NCBI RefSeq assembly: GCF_030450055.1
Contig: NZ_CP118480.1
Location: forward strand, 62,001 to 126,000
Reading direction: 5' to 3'
Source of the DNA: Gallaecimonas kandeliae
GTDB lineage: Bacteria; Pseudomonadota; Gammaproteobacteria; Enterobacterales; Gallaecimonadaceae
Length of the DNA stretch: 64,000 nt
Shown: positions 18,968-27,645 of the stretch, one piece after another
How the letters are laid out: the number at the start of each line of letters is the position of its first letter
Numbering within the stretch: the first letter of the stretch is position 1
Notes under the pieces: model-generated
Told to the model about the DNA's origin: nothing
Database searches by the model: none
Seen by the model: only the letters and a program-made list of their open reading frames with translations
Program-made: the position numbers and the translations under genes

Positions 18968-19636
18968 TTACTCCGTTAGCATTCCCTGCTGCCAACCATG
19001 CTGCTGCCACTGGGCGGCCAGCATGGCGGCGAACTGCCCTACCTGGGGCAATCCCCGGGTCATCAGCATCACCGGCTCCACGAAGGCGGAGCCCTGGGTC
19101 CACCAGATCATGGGTTCCCCTTCCCTGGCCACCAGGCTCTGCAAGAGCTCGGCCTCGGAGGCGGCCGGCAGCACCAGGTTGCCCTGGGCCTGGGGCCAAT
19201 GCAGGCGCCGCCCCTGGCCCTGGGGCAGAGGCACGGCGGCCAGGCGGCTGCGCCAGTCCCCTTCCTGCCAGTGATCGTCCAGCACCGCCGGCACCAGCTC
19301 CTCCAGCTCAGCCGACCATTGACCCTCCCGCCAGGCCTGCAGGGCCGAACCCTGGAACTCCCCCAGGGCCAGGAAGGGGAAGTGCCGGCCCACCTTGTCC
19401 ACGGAAGGGATCAGGGTGCCCAGCAGGCCGGACTCGGCCAGCAGACCGGGGGCGGCGGCGAAATGCCAGACCGGCGAGGTCAGGTAGGCGTCGGTCCAAT
19501 CCTCGCCCAGCTGTTCCCGGCTCACCGCCAGGCCCGCCTGGCACCACTCGAAGAACAGGTCTCTGACCTGGGGCGCCAGGTTGTGGCAGAGGAAGTCGCC
19601 CCTGTTGGGCACCTTGCCCATGTAGCCCCACTGCAT
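18968..19636 (-). CDS. tagF: TagF regulator
   Basis: This 222-residue protein opens with MQWGYMGKVPNRGDFLCHNL, the diagnostic 'G.Y GK.p..GDF' start of DUF2094/TagF, and has PSVDKVGRHFPF in the middle. In Pseudomonas TagF represses T6SS post-translationally, alongside PpkA/PppA/Fha. Here it is a stand-alone protein, not the TagF-PppA fusion seen in some species, though pppA follows directly. Its ATG overlaps the tssM stop by one base. Confidence 0.93.
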   Translation of the reverse strand: MQWGYMGKVPNRGDFLCHNLAPQVRDLFFEWCQAGLAVSREQLGEDWTDAYLTSPVWHFAAAPGLLAESGLLGTLIPSVDKVGRHFPFLALGEFQGSALQAWREGQWSAELEELVPAVLDDHWQEGDWRSRLAAVPLPQGQGRRLHWPQAQGNLVLPAASEAELLQSLVAREGEPMIWWTQGSAFVEPVMLMTRGLPQVGQFAAMLAAQWQQHGWQQGMLTE

Positions 19637-22600
19637 CAGAGGGTCCTTGGCAGCTGGAAGCTTTCCAGCAGCGCCGTGGTGAAGGGGTTCTTCACCGAAC
19701 TGGTGACCAGCTCCAGCTTGGCCTCGAAGTCCTTGACCTGGAGCTGCACTATCTGGTGCCTGTCCTGGGAGCTGATATGGCCGGCGTCCTGCAGCATCCG
19801 GAAGATGGCCCAGGGGCCCTGGTAGCTGGCCGCCACCGGCGTCGTTTCCTGGCTGGGGTTGAACACCACCCGGGTCATCTGCTCACCGGCGTTTTCCGGC
19901 CAGTTGAACTTGGTCAGGCGGGTCGGGCCGTGGCGGTAGGTCAGGTTCTGGCCGTCGATCTCCAGCATGAACTGGCTGACCCTCTGGTCCAGGCTACGGG
20001 GCTTGAGGCTGAAACTGAGCCTGGGGGTGCGGCTGCCGGGGGGGAAGAACACCTCGCGGATCTTCTGGGCCTCCTCGAAGAGGTGCAGGCTCTGCTCGCT
20101 GATGCCCAGATCCTTGGTCAGGCGCCAGGGGCTGCGGCTGGTGTCCACGTAGCTGCTCAGGTGTTCCTGGAAGAACTTGTCCAGCACGCCGCCGTAGCCG
20201 AAGAAGTCGCCGAAGTCCTGCAGCGCCACTTCCGACTTGGCCTGGCGGCGGAAGGGGTACTTGCCGGCGATGGCGCGGCGGTAGTCGCCGTAGACGCTGC
20301 CGCGCCAGATGTCGTTGATCTGGCGGGTTTCCGACAGCTTCACCACCTGGCGGGAGTCGCCCAGGAAGTCGCCGGCCAGGTGGTCGAGGCGGTCGGATTC
20401 GGAGTCGCGGATGGCGCTGTAGAAGTCGCGCAGGGCGTCGTCGAACTGGCCGCGGTCGACGGTGGCGATGGCGTGGGCGCGGGTCATGCCGCCCTGCTGC
20501 TCGAAGTAGCGGGCCGCTACTTTGGTGTCGGCCTGGAGGCGGTCGAAGGTCTCAGGCTTGACGCGGTTGAGCGCCTCGAAGGCCTTCTCCACCGGCGTCT
20601 TCTGGGGCTGAGCGTTGTCGTTTGCGGCCAGGTCCACCAGGCCGCTCAGCTCGCGCTTGCGCTGGCTGAGGCGGTTGAGGGCGGCGTCCTTGGCCTTGTC
20701 GGCGACGGCGCCCACCTTGCTCTGCTCGGGGTCGGTGAGCTGGGTGTTCTTCTTGACCAGGGCGAAGAGGCGGCCGATGGGGGCCTCTGGGCCCGACAGC
20801 AGGCCGGCGATGCGGGCGCCGTCCAGGGCCGAGTTGAAGGGCTTGAGGCGCAGGTCGTCGAGGAAGTTGTTCCAGACGTAGATGTAGTCGCGGAAGTAGC
20901 GCTCAGAGACCCCGGCCTCTATGACGTCCTCGTCCAGGTTGCGGAAGTCGGCGTCATTCTCGCCGTAGACCCAGGAGTCCTCGATCAGGCGTTTGACGAT
21001 CTTGTCCTTCTCCGGCAGGAACACCGCCTGGTAACCGTTGCGGGTATAGAGGCCGGGGATACCCTGTTGCAGGCTGGTGCCGCTGCGGCGCTCGAAGACC
21101 CCTTCGGCCACGGAGCCCAGGGCCAGGGGCAGGCGGAAGTCGGGCAGGCGGCTGGCGTCGGAGTCCACCTTGATGCGCTGGTAGGCGCGCTCGGCCAGGG
21201 GCAGGGCGGTCAGCTCGGCCCTGGCGTCGGCCACCAGTTTCTGGTCCAGGGCCAGGGGCGGCGACATCTTCAGGTAGCGGCGCAGGTGCTCGTTGAGCTG
21301 GTTGCGGATGGGCTCGTTGATCTGCCCAGGCAGCCGCCGCTCCAGCATCAGCTCGAACCAGGCGTGGACCTGGTCTTCGTCCAGGTGGCTGCGGTCGGCC
21401 AACATCAGGTAGGTCTTGAGGGTCTCGTAGAGGTATTCGAGGTGGTTGAGGTTGCCGGCGATCTCCTGCTCCAGGGAGGCCTTGAGGGCGTCGGCGAACT
21501 GGCCCTGCAGCAGGCGGCCGTAGGCGCCCTCGGCGGCCTGGCCCAGGCGTTCACCCTGGAAGAGCCCCAGCTGCTGCGGGCCGCCGGCCGGCATGGGCTG
21601 GTGCAGCACGCCGGGCATGGAGGCGACGCCTCCCAGCAGCCGGTTGAGTTTGACCCAGTCCAGGTCCTTGTCCTGCAGGTCCAGGGACAGGGCCGACAGC
21701 TGGGCCTGGTAGGCCTGGATCAGCCGGCTGTTCCAGCCGTAACTCAGGTACCAGCCGCTGGTCAGGCCGACGGTGGCCAGCAGGGCGCTGGCCATGGCGG
21801 CGCGGCGCACCCAGATGAATTTCTTCTCGTGGTTGAGATCGGCGCTGGCCAGGTTGTGCTCGGAGAAGACGATGTCGTCGAAGAGCCGGCGCAGGAAGAA
21901 GCTGTCGTGGCTGGCCATGGCCGTTTTGGCCGGGGCCGGCTGCAGCCGGTAGTGGTTGTCCACCAGCTTGGCGATCTTGTCCATGGCCTGGCCGCTCTGC
22001 TCGGAGGAGACCAGGTAGATGCCGCGCAGCAGCGGCACCTCTTCGTAGGCGGAGGGGAAGAACACCTCCTTGAGCAGGTCCCAGAGCGGCGCCTGCAGCA
22101 GGGCCAGCTGTTTGGGGAACTGGTAGATGCGGCGCTGGGCGGCCGGGTTACGCTCCTGCTGCATCTTGTGCAGCACGAAGCGGCCGAGGCGCTGCTGCAG
22201 GGCGTCGAACTCGGCCTCGAAGGCCTGGGGCAGTGTCTGGGGGCTGCGCACCGCCTGCAGCGGGAAGGTGATGCCGAAGGCTTCCTGGCGTTCCTGTTCG
22301 CTGAGCAGGCCGAAGGTCTCGTTGAAGCCTTCCAGCAGGTCGAACTTGGTCAGCACCACGTAGACGGGAAACACCAGCCCCAGGCGGTTCTTCAGTTCCT
22401 GCACCCGTTGCTTGATGGCGCGGGCGTGCAGCAGCCGTTCGGTGGGGGTCTGCTCCAGCAGGTCGGCGACGCTGACGGCCAGCAGTACGCCGTTGATGGG
22501 GCGGCGGGGCCTGTTCTTCTTGAGCAGGCCGAGGAAGGAGTTCCAGCCCTTGGCGTCGCGCTTGTCGGCGCTGTCCTGGGTGGTGTAGCGGCCGGCCGTG

Positions 22601-23154
22601 TCGATCAGCACCGCCTTGTTCGTGAACCACCAGTCGCAGTGGCGGGTACCGCCGACGCCCTTGACGGCGTCTATGCCCATCTCGTCCTTGAGGGGGAACT
22701 CCAGGCCGGAGTTGAGCAGGGCCGTGGATTTGCCGGAGCCGGGGGCGCCGATGATCATGTACCAGGGCAGCTCATAGACGGACTTGAAGCGCCCGGGGCG
22801 CCACTTCTTCACCAGCGCCAGGGCGTCCTTCATGTTGTTGCGCAGCGCCTCCACTTCCTCGCTGAGCAGGGCGTCGTCGTTGCTGCTGGGGGTCAGCATC
22901 TCGTTGACCACCAGTTCGTTGGCCTGCTTCTCCCGCTTCAGGCGCCACAGCTGCCAGCCCAGCACCAGCAGCGCCAGCGTTACCAGGAAGAGGATGCGGG
23001 CGGCCACGCTGGCCAGGGGTTCCCAGCCGGCGATGGCCACCAGGGGGCCGCCGAACCAGGTCAGCAGTATGATGGCCAGGGCGCCCAGGGCCAGTATCAC
23101 CTTGCGTGAACCCAGGCCGGCGCCCAGGCGACGTATCCATGTCATGCCACTCAT
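19636..23154 (-). CDS. tssM: TssM/IcmF inner-membrane protein
   Basis: This 1172-residue IcmF-family protein forms the trans-envelope complex with TssL and TssJ. Two membrane segments lie at about 20-45 and 50-70, followed by a cytoplasmic NTPase-like domain with Walker A GAPGSGKST at 136-144. A third membrane segment around 440 (MASALLATVGLTSGWYLSYG) precedes the large periplasmic part and the C-terminal TssJ-binding domain. The Walker A motif is intact, so this is the NTPase-type TssM. It follows tssL by 13 bp and overlaps tagF. Confidence 0.97.
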   Translation of the reverse strand: MSGMTWIRRLGAGLGSRKVILALGALAIILLTWFGGPLVAIAGWEPLASVAARILFLVTLALLVLGWQLWRLKREKQANELVVNEMLTPSSNDDALLSEEVEALRNNMKDALALVKKWRPGRFKSVYELPWYMIIGAPGSGKSTALLNSGLEFPLKDEMGIDAVKGVGGTRHCDWWFTNKAVLIDTAGRYTTQDSADKRDAKGWNSFLGLLKKNRPRRPINGVLLAVSVADLLEQTPTERLLHARAIKQRVQELKNRLGLVFPVYVVLTKFDLLEGFNETFGLLSEQERQEAFGITFPLQAVRSPQTLPQAFEAEFDALQQRLGRFVLHKMQQERNPAAQRRIYQFPKQLALLQAPLWDLLKEVFFPSAYEEVPLLRGIYLVSSEQSGQAMDKIAKLVDNHYRLQPAPAKTAMASHDSFFLRRLFDDIVFSEHNLASADLNHEKKFIWVRRAAMASALLATVGLTSGWYLSYGWNSRLIQAYQAQLSALSLDLQDKDLDWVKLNRLLGGVASMPGVLHQPMPAGGPQQLGLFQGERLGQAAEGAYGRLLQGQFADALKASLEQEIAGNLNHLEYLYETLKTYLMLADRSHLDEDQVHAWFELMLERRLPGQINEPIRNQLNEHLRRYLKMSPPLALDQKLVADARAELTALPLAERAYQRIKVDSDASRLPDFRLPLALGSVAEGVFERRSGTSLQQGIPGLYTRNGYQAVFLPEKDKIVKRLIEDSWVYGENDADFRNLDEDVIEAGVSERYFRDYIYVWNNFLDDLRLKPFNSALDGARIAGLLSGPEAPIGRLFALVKKNTQLTDPEQSKVGAVADKAKDAALNRLSQRKRELSGLVDLAANDNAQPQKTPVEKAFEALNRVKPETFDRLQADTKVAARYFEQQGGMTRAHAIATVDRGQFDDALRDFYSAIRDSESDRLDHLAGDFLGDSRQVVKLSETRQINDIWRGSVYGDYRRAIAGKYPFRRQAKSEVALQDFGDFFGYGGVLDKFFQEHLSSYVDTSRSPWRLTKDLGISEQSLHLFEEAQKIREVFFPPGSRTPRLSFSLKPRSLDQRVSQFMLEIDGQNLTYRHGPTRLTKFNWPENAGEQMTRVVFNPSQETTPVAASYQGPWAIFRMLQDAGHISSQDRHQIVQLQVKDFEAKLELVTSSVKNPFTTALLESFQLPRTL

Positions 23155-23167
23155 TGTTCAGTCCTGC

Positions 23168-24460
23168 TCAGGGTATGAGGTCGATTTCTACCCGGCGGTT
23201 GCGGGCGCGGTGCTCGTTGCTGTCGTTGGCGAAGAGAGGCTCCGCCTCGCCTTTGCCCTCTGGCCAGAGGCGGCCGGTCAGGTCGCCGGTGCCGGCCAGG
23301 AAGTTGGCGACCGTCGTGGCGCGGGCCAGGGACAGGTGCCAGTTGGACGGGTACTTGCTGGTGAAGATCGGCTGGTCGTCGGTATGGCCCGTGATCTGGA
23401 TGCGCCCCTGGGTGCTCTCCAGGGCCCGGCCTATCTTCATCAGCACCGGCTTGATGTCCTCGCGGATGGCCGCCGAGCCGGAGGCGAAGAGGGCCTCGTT
23501 GCCGATGCGCAGCCGGATGCGGTCCTTGAGGAAAATCAGCTCCAACAGGCCCTTGTCCACTTCGGTCTGCAGTATCTGCTGCAGGTATTTGCCGTCACGG
23601 GAGTCGGCCAGGCTGCTGGTGCCGGCCTCGGGGCCGGCCTGGGGCTTGACCGCCATCCGGGCTATGTCCAGGAACACCGGCTGGGCCTGCTGGTTGATGC
23701 GGTAGGCAAAACCCATGTAGACCAGCAGCAACGCCACGGCGCAGAGGGCGGCCAGCACCCAGAGCGGGAAGCGCTGGGCCAGTTCGTTGCCGGGCACCAG
23801 GCGGTCGCGCCAGTTGCCGTCGAAGGGGGAGCTGACCCGGCCCTGGTCGGCGCAGAGCTGCTGGTAGAGGCCGTCGCGCAGGGCGTCCAGCTGTTCCTGG
23901 CCCCGTTCCTCGATGCGGTACTTGCCCTTGAAGCCGATGGCCAGGCAGAGGTATTGCAAGGTCAGCAGCGCCTGGTCGTTGGTGCGCTGGGCCTTCTCCA
24001 CCAGTTCGAAGAAGTGGGTGCCGGCCCAGGTCTCGGCGTGGAATTCCGACAGCAGCGAGCTGGCGGCCCACTGGCCGTTCTGGCCCCACTCGCTGTTGAG
24101 GACGATTTCGTCCAGCAAGGCGCAGAGGCAGTAGGAGGCCATGTCGACGCTGGCCGGGCTGCACTGCTGGCCCTGGAGGGCGCGCTGGTATTCGCGCACC
24201 AGCTCCATGGCCTGGCGGCGCAGGTTGGCCGTGTCGTCCACCTGGCGGATCTCGGCCAGACGGCAGGCCAGGGACAACAGCTTGGAGGCCTGGTCCACCA
24301 GGGGCCCCAGCTTGGTCTCCGGCAGCCGGAAGCGGCCACGAATGCCGTCGTCGGCCGGGGTGGAGAGGGCCGTCTTGTCCTCCGCCGCCGCCCGGGGTTG
24401 GGGCCGGGGTGGCGCCTGGCGGGCGCCGGGGCGGGGCTTGATGATGGTGCTGTCGTTCAT
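23168..24460 (-). CDS. tssL: TssL with OmpA-like domain
   Basis: This 430-residue TssL (DotU family) has a cytoplasmic hook domain (about 50-220, with ASYCLCALLDEIVLN and WAASSLLSEFHAETWAG-type segments). One membrane anchor at about 222-245 (LWVLAALCAVALLLVYMGF) follows, then an OmpA/MotB-like peptidoglycan-binding domain at the end (GHTDDQP, SNWHLSLARA, NRRVEI). This is the 'extended' TssL that anchors the complex to peptidoglycan itself, so no separate TagL is needed. It starts 26 bp after tssK. Confidence 0.95.
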   Translation of the reverse strand: MNDSTIIKPRPGARQAPPRPQPRAAAEDKTALSTPADDGIRGRFRLPETKLGPLVDQASKLLSLACRLAEIRQVDDTANLRRQAMELVREYQRALQGQQCSPASVDMASYCLCALLDEIVLNSEWGQNGQWAASSLLSEFHAETWAGTHFFELVEKAQRTNDQALLTLQYLCLAIGFKGKYRIEERGQEQLDALRDGLYQQLCADQGRVSSPFDGNWRDRLVPGNELAQRFPLWVLAALCAVALLLVYMGFAYRINQQAQPVFLDIARMAVKPQAGPEAGTSSLADSRDGKYLQQILQTEVDKGLLELIFLKDRIRLRIGNEALFASGSAAIREDIKPVLMKIGRALESTQGRIQITGHTDDQPIFTSKYPSNWHLSLARATTVANFLAGTGDLTGRLWPEGKGEAEPLFANDSNEHRARNRRVEIDLIP

Positions 24461-24486
24461 CTGTCACATCCCTGTGCAATTTGGCG

Positions 24487-25809
24487 TTACTGGCGTATGG
24501 CCCAGAGTTCCAGGGCCAGGCCCGGGTAGTGGCCCGAGACGTGGACGGCCAGGCCGCCGCTCTGCCTGAGTTGCTGCCAACGGTCGCTGTGGCTGTCGAG
24601 CAGGAAGTAGTGGTAGCCGGCGTGGTAGGGGATCTGGCGCGGGGCCACCGGTAGGGCGCTGACGGCGATGCCGGGCAGGTGGTTGTTGACCAGATCGCGG
24701 ATATGTTCGACGGCGCCCAGCTTGATCTGAGCCGGCAGCCGGCGGCGGATCTCTTCGGTGGTGAGGTCGGCTTTGACCGCCAACACCAGCTGCGCCGCTT
24801 CCAGCAGGCTCTTGTCCGCCAGGGGGGCAACCTTGATGCCGAACTGGGCCTCTTCCAGCTTGAGGGCCACGGCCGTCTGCTCCAGTACCGTGCTCAGGGA
24901 CTGGCTCAGCACGGCGGCCAGGTCGCCGAAGGTGGCGGTCAGGTTGTCGTGGCGGTAGCCGGGCAGCTGCGGCGGGCGCTTCTCGGCGCGGGTGAAGGTG
25001 GCCATCTCGCCGGCCAGGGTGATCAGCAGCTCGTAGCCCCGCTCCGGGTGCACGCCTTTGCTTTCCTTGAGGTGCTCCAGCAGTGGCTGCCAGCGGTTGA
25101 GGGCCTGCAGCATCAGCACGTCCAACAGGGTGGAGGCCTGTTCGTTGCCCTTTTGCATGCGCATCGCCAGGGCGCCGGCGCGCTGTTTGACCATGGCCAG
25201 CAGTTCGCGCAGCAGGTTGGCCAGGGGCTGGACGGCGCCCATGTCCAGGCAGGGGGCGATGAAGGAGCGGTCCAGCTTCACCTCCTGCTCGTTGAGCACC
25301 TCGACGATGCGGGCTATGGGCAGGGACACGAAGCCGGCCTTGTCCTCCCGCTCCAGGCGCAGGCAGGGGTTGAGGTAGGCCAGGCCCAGGTCTTCCTCGA
25401 GGCCGTCCTCCAGGGAGTCGTCCATCACGGAGACGTCCTGCAACACGTAGCGGGCGATCTGGGCGCTGTCCCTGTCGGCGATATTGACGCCGGCCTGCTT
25501 CTCCAGGGGCAGGGCCAGGTAGAGCAGCTCGTCGCGGGCGTCGGCCGGTATGCTGAGGCTCAGGGATTCCTGCTGGTCGAAGCTGAAGGGCATGCCGTCG
25601 GGGAAGAGGCCGGCGGCGCGCACCAGGTTGACCTGGCCCAGGCCCAGGGCCTGCTCGTCCAGCATCAGCTCCGTGATGCCGTAGCCGTGGGGATTGAGCT
25701 TGACGTGCCGCTTGTTGGAGACCTGGTAGAGGAAGCGGTCCTGCTGCTGGAAGTGCTGGGGGCGCAGCAGCATGCCTTCGGACCAGGCGACTTTTGCCAA
25801 TCTTTCCAT
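24487..25809 (-). CDS. tssK: TssK baseplate-membrane linker
   Basis: This 440-residue VasE/ImpJ-type protein opens with the signature VAWSEGMLLRPQHFQQQDRF. TssK trimers connect the TssFGE wedges to the TssLM membrane complex. The C-terminal receptor-like part includes FLLDSHSDRWQQLRQSGGLAVHVSG. It starts 4 bp after tssJ and is cytoplasmic with no membrane segment. The length is typical. Confidence 0.96.
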   Translation of the reverse strand: MERLAKVAWSEGMLLRPQHFQQQDRFLYQVSNKRHVKLNPHGYGITELMLDEQALGLGQVNLVRAAGLFPDGMPFSFDQQESLSLSIPADARDELLYLALPLEKQAGVNIADRDSAQIARYVLQDVSVMDDSLEDGLEEDLGLAYLNPCLRLEREDKAGFVSLPIARIVEVLNEQEVKLDRSFIAPCLDMGAVQPLANLLRELLAMVKQRAGALAMRMQKGNEQASTLLDVLMLQALNRWQPLLEHLKESKGVHPERGYELLITLAGEMATFTRAEKRPPQLPGYRHDNLTATFGDLAAVLSQSLSTVLEQTAVALKLEEAQFGIKVAPLADKSLLEAAQLVLAVKADLTTEEIRRRLPAQIKLGAVEHIRDLVNNHLPGIAVSALPVAPRQIPYHAGYHYFLLDSHSDRWQQLRQSGGLAVHVSGHYPGLALELWAIRQ

Positions 25810-25813
25810 GTCG

Positions 25814-26275
25814 TTAACCCTTGGTCTTGTGGATGGTCAGGGAGTCCAGGGCCAGGGCCAGGGTGTCGTAGTCCTCGGGGTCGGCCGGTATCACCAGCCG
25901 CCAGTCGGCTTTCTCGATATCCCTGAAGGCCACCACCACGCCGATGAAACGGGTCTTGGTGCCCAGGCGCATGCGGTGCACCAGGTGCTGGCCGGGCTGG
26001 ACCTCCACGTCCTGCACCGCCACCAGCTCCTGGCCCAGGTTGGCCTTGGGGGATTCGTAGAGCTGGAAGAAGTCGCTGGACTCGAACTTGCTGCGGCCGC
26101 TCAGTTCGAAGATGCGAATGACGGCCGGTGAGGGGCGGCCCGAGATGTCGGGGTTGAGATCCTTGGCGACCTGGATGTCCAGGTCGGTGTAGGGCGCAAC
26201 CACCTTGTTGGCCACGGCGCAGCCGCCGAGGGCCAGCAGCGTGGATAACAGCAGCAGGCGTATGTAGGAAAACAT
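25814..26275 (-). CDS. tssJ: TssJ outer-membrane lipoprotein
   Basis: This 153-residue protein has a lipoprotein signal peptide ending LALGGC with Cys19 as the lipidation site. The mature beta-sandwich domain includes RPSPAVIRIFELSG and FFQLYES, typical VasD/Lip sequence. TssJ sits in the outer membrane and binds the periplasmic tip of TssM. It follows tagH by 8 bp and precedes tssK by 4 bp. Confidence 0.95.
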   Translation of the reverse strand: MFSYIRLLLLSTLLALGGCAVANKVVAPYTDLDIQVAKDLNPDISGRPSPAVIRIFELSGRSKFESSDFFQLYESPKANLGQELVAVQDVEVQPGQHLVHRMRLGTKTRFIGVVVAFRDIEKADWRLVIPADPEDYDTLALALDSLTIHKTKG

Positions 26276-26283
26276 GGTGACTC

Positions 26284-27423
26284 CTATCTGTGGGTGCGAA
26301 TGGCCGCTTCGTAGGCCTCGACAAAGGTGTCGCTCCTGAGCATGCGGTCGCTTTCACCGTATTCGCTGAGCAGGTGCTGACGTTGTTGTTGCCAACGGTC
26401 GAAGGCGCGGGCCTTGCCGATGACGGGAAGCTTGTCCAGGGTGTCGGCGCCTTGGCCGGCCTCGCCGCCCAGCAACTCGGCCACCACCCGCTCGACCCCG
26501 GCGAGCAGGGCGCGCTCATGGGCCTGGATGTCGGCGAAGGCCTCGTCCACGGCGGCGTCCGGGCCCAGGAAGGAGTTGTGGGGGCGCAGCAGCAGGGACT
26601 CTATGGCGTCCTGGGCCGTGGCCGAGAATTTCAGGGGGTTGTTTTCCTGGCGGCGGAAGGTGGTCTGCTGCACCCGCAGCTTCTGCTTCTGCTCGGCGCG
26701 CATGTGCAGCAGGTCCAGCAGCCGCTCCAGCAGCACCCGGGTCAGGTTGCCGAGATCGCGCATCAGTGCCGGATCCGGGGCCTTGTCCTTGAACTGCTGG
26801 GCCATGCCCATGCCTTCGACCAGGGCCTCGAACAAGGCGTCGTTCCTGGTGGGCTCCTCGGCCTGGGCGGGGGCCGGATTGCTCCAACCCCATTCGGTGG
26901 GAATGCCGCTGGCCGGCAGGGCCACATGGGCATCGTCCACCCTGTGTTCGGTCAGCCCCGAGGCCAGGGTCTCAACCGGCTTCTGGGTGTTTTGCACCGG
27001 CTGGGGAATGGCTAAATCGAGCGGCTTTTTCTGACGGATTTTTATTTCATCAGGTTGGGAATTAAGGGTAGGCATTTCCTGTTTTTCAGGGGTGCCTGAA
27101 ATGCCTATTTCTTTCACTGATATTTCATAGTCACCGATGCGGATCTGGTCGCCTTCTTTAATTCTTTCTTCCCGATCCCGACCCAGTGGCTGGCCGGTGT
27201 TATTGATGAAAACACCATTTGTTGAGATATCCTTAAGCCAGAATTCATTGTCTTTAAAGGATATTTCCGCATGACGGGAGGAAATTACCCTGTCGGGATC
27301 AGGGAGCTGCCATTCGCACTCTTCTGACCTTCCAAGTGTATGATTTCCTTTTGAAAAAACCTTTTTTGCCTGAACGGTTGGCGATAAGCGGTGATAGCTT
27401 GTGATTTCAAGCTCCAGTTCCAT
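26284..27423 (-). CDS. tagH: TagH/Fha, FHA-domain T6SS regulator
   Basis: This 379-residue first gene of the operon has an N-terminal FHA domain (about 25-100) with the phosphothreonine-binding residues seen as LGRS (30-33), SSRH (48-51) and the STNGVF/IN segment. An Ala/Pro/Gln linker leads to a C-terminal helical domain typical of TIGR03354 (FHA). Fha1 is the phosphorylation target of PpkA and is needed for assembly. The 5' half is AT-richer than the 3' half. It begins about 70 bp downstream of a strong promoter (27490-27518). Confidence 0.92.
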   Translation of the reverse strand: MELELEITSYHRLSPTVQAKKVFSKGNHTLGRSEECEWQLPDPDRVISSRHAEISFKDNEFWLKDISTNGVFINNTGQPLGRDREERIKEGDQIRIGDYEISVKEIGISGTPEKQEMPTLNSQPDEIKIRQKKPLDLAIPQPVQNTQKPVETLASGLTEHRVDDAHVALPASGIPTEWGWSNPAPAQAEEPTRNDALFEALVEGMGMAQQFKDKAPDPALMRDLGNLTRVLLERLLDLLHMRAEQKQKLRVQQTTFRRQENNPLKFSATAQDAIESLLLRPHNSFLGPDAAVDEAFADIQAHERALLAGVERVVAELLGGEAGQGADTLDKLPVIGKARAFDRWQQQRQHLLSEYGESDRMLRSDTFVEAYEAAIRTHR

Positions 27424-27489
27424 GGCAATTACCTTTCCCTAGTAAACGAATTTGCCTAGAAGCACTGCTCCATTCTCAAGAGCAGGCTA

Positions 27490-27518
27490 AAGATATTATT
27501 CGTTGCATTTAGTGTCAA
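27490..27518 (-). promoter_or_regulatory. Sigma70-like promoter for the T6SS operon
   Basis: On the minus strand TTGACA lies at 27518-27513 and TATCTT at 27495-27490 with exactly 17 bases between, a near-consensus arrangement upstream of tagH. A short dyad CTGCTC...GAGCAG at 27465-27485 lies just downstream and could fold in the leader. No sigma54-like site was noticed. Confidence 0.65.
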
Positions 27519-27546
27519 CGCGTCATGACTTTCAGGTTCAGTTTTC

Positions 27547-27576
27547 TTGTTGTTAAGTGAAAAAAGCCGTTATCAT
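27547..27576 (+). promoter_or_regulatory. Possible promoter for ppkA
   Basis: TTGTTG at 27547-27552 and TATCAT at 27571-27576 with an 18-base spacer lie about 70 bp before the ppkA ATG in the AT-rich divergent region. It is a weak match and a start site here is inferred. Confidence 0.4.
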
Positions 27577-27645
27577 TTAGCCGGGAATATAGGGAAATAC
27601 AGATTCTCTTTAATTAGCAAAAATCAAATAACGGGAGAATAACGC

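Noticed and set aside
19756..23109. 1117-codon plus-strand ORF opposite tssM
   Set aside because: It is a GC-rich shadow of tssM, with Gly/Ala/Val/Gln-biased composition and no domain; the minus strand has intact IcmF motifs.
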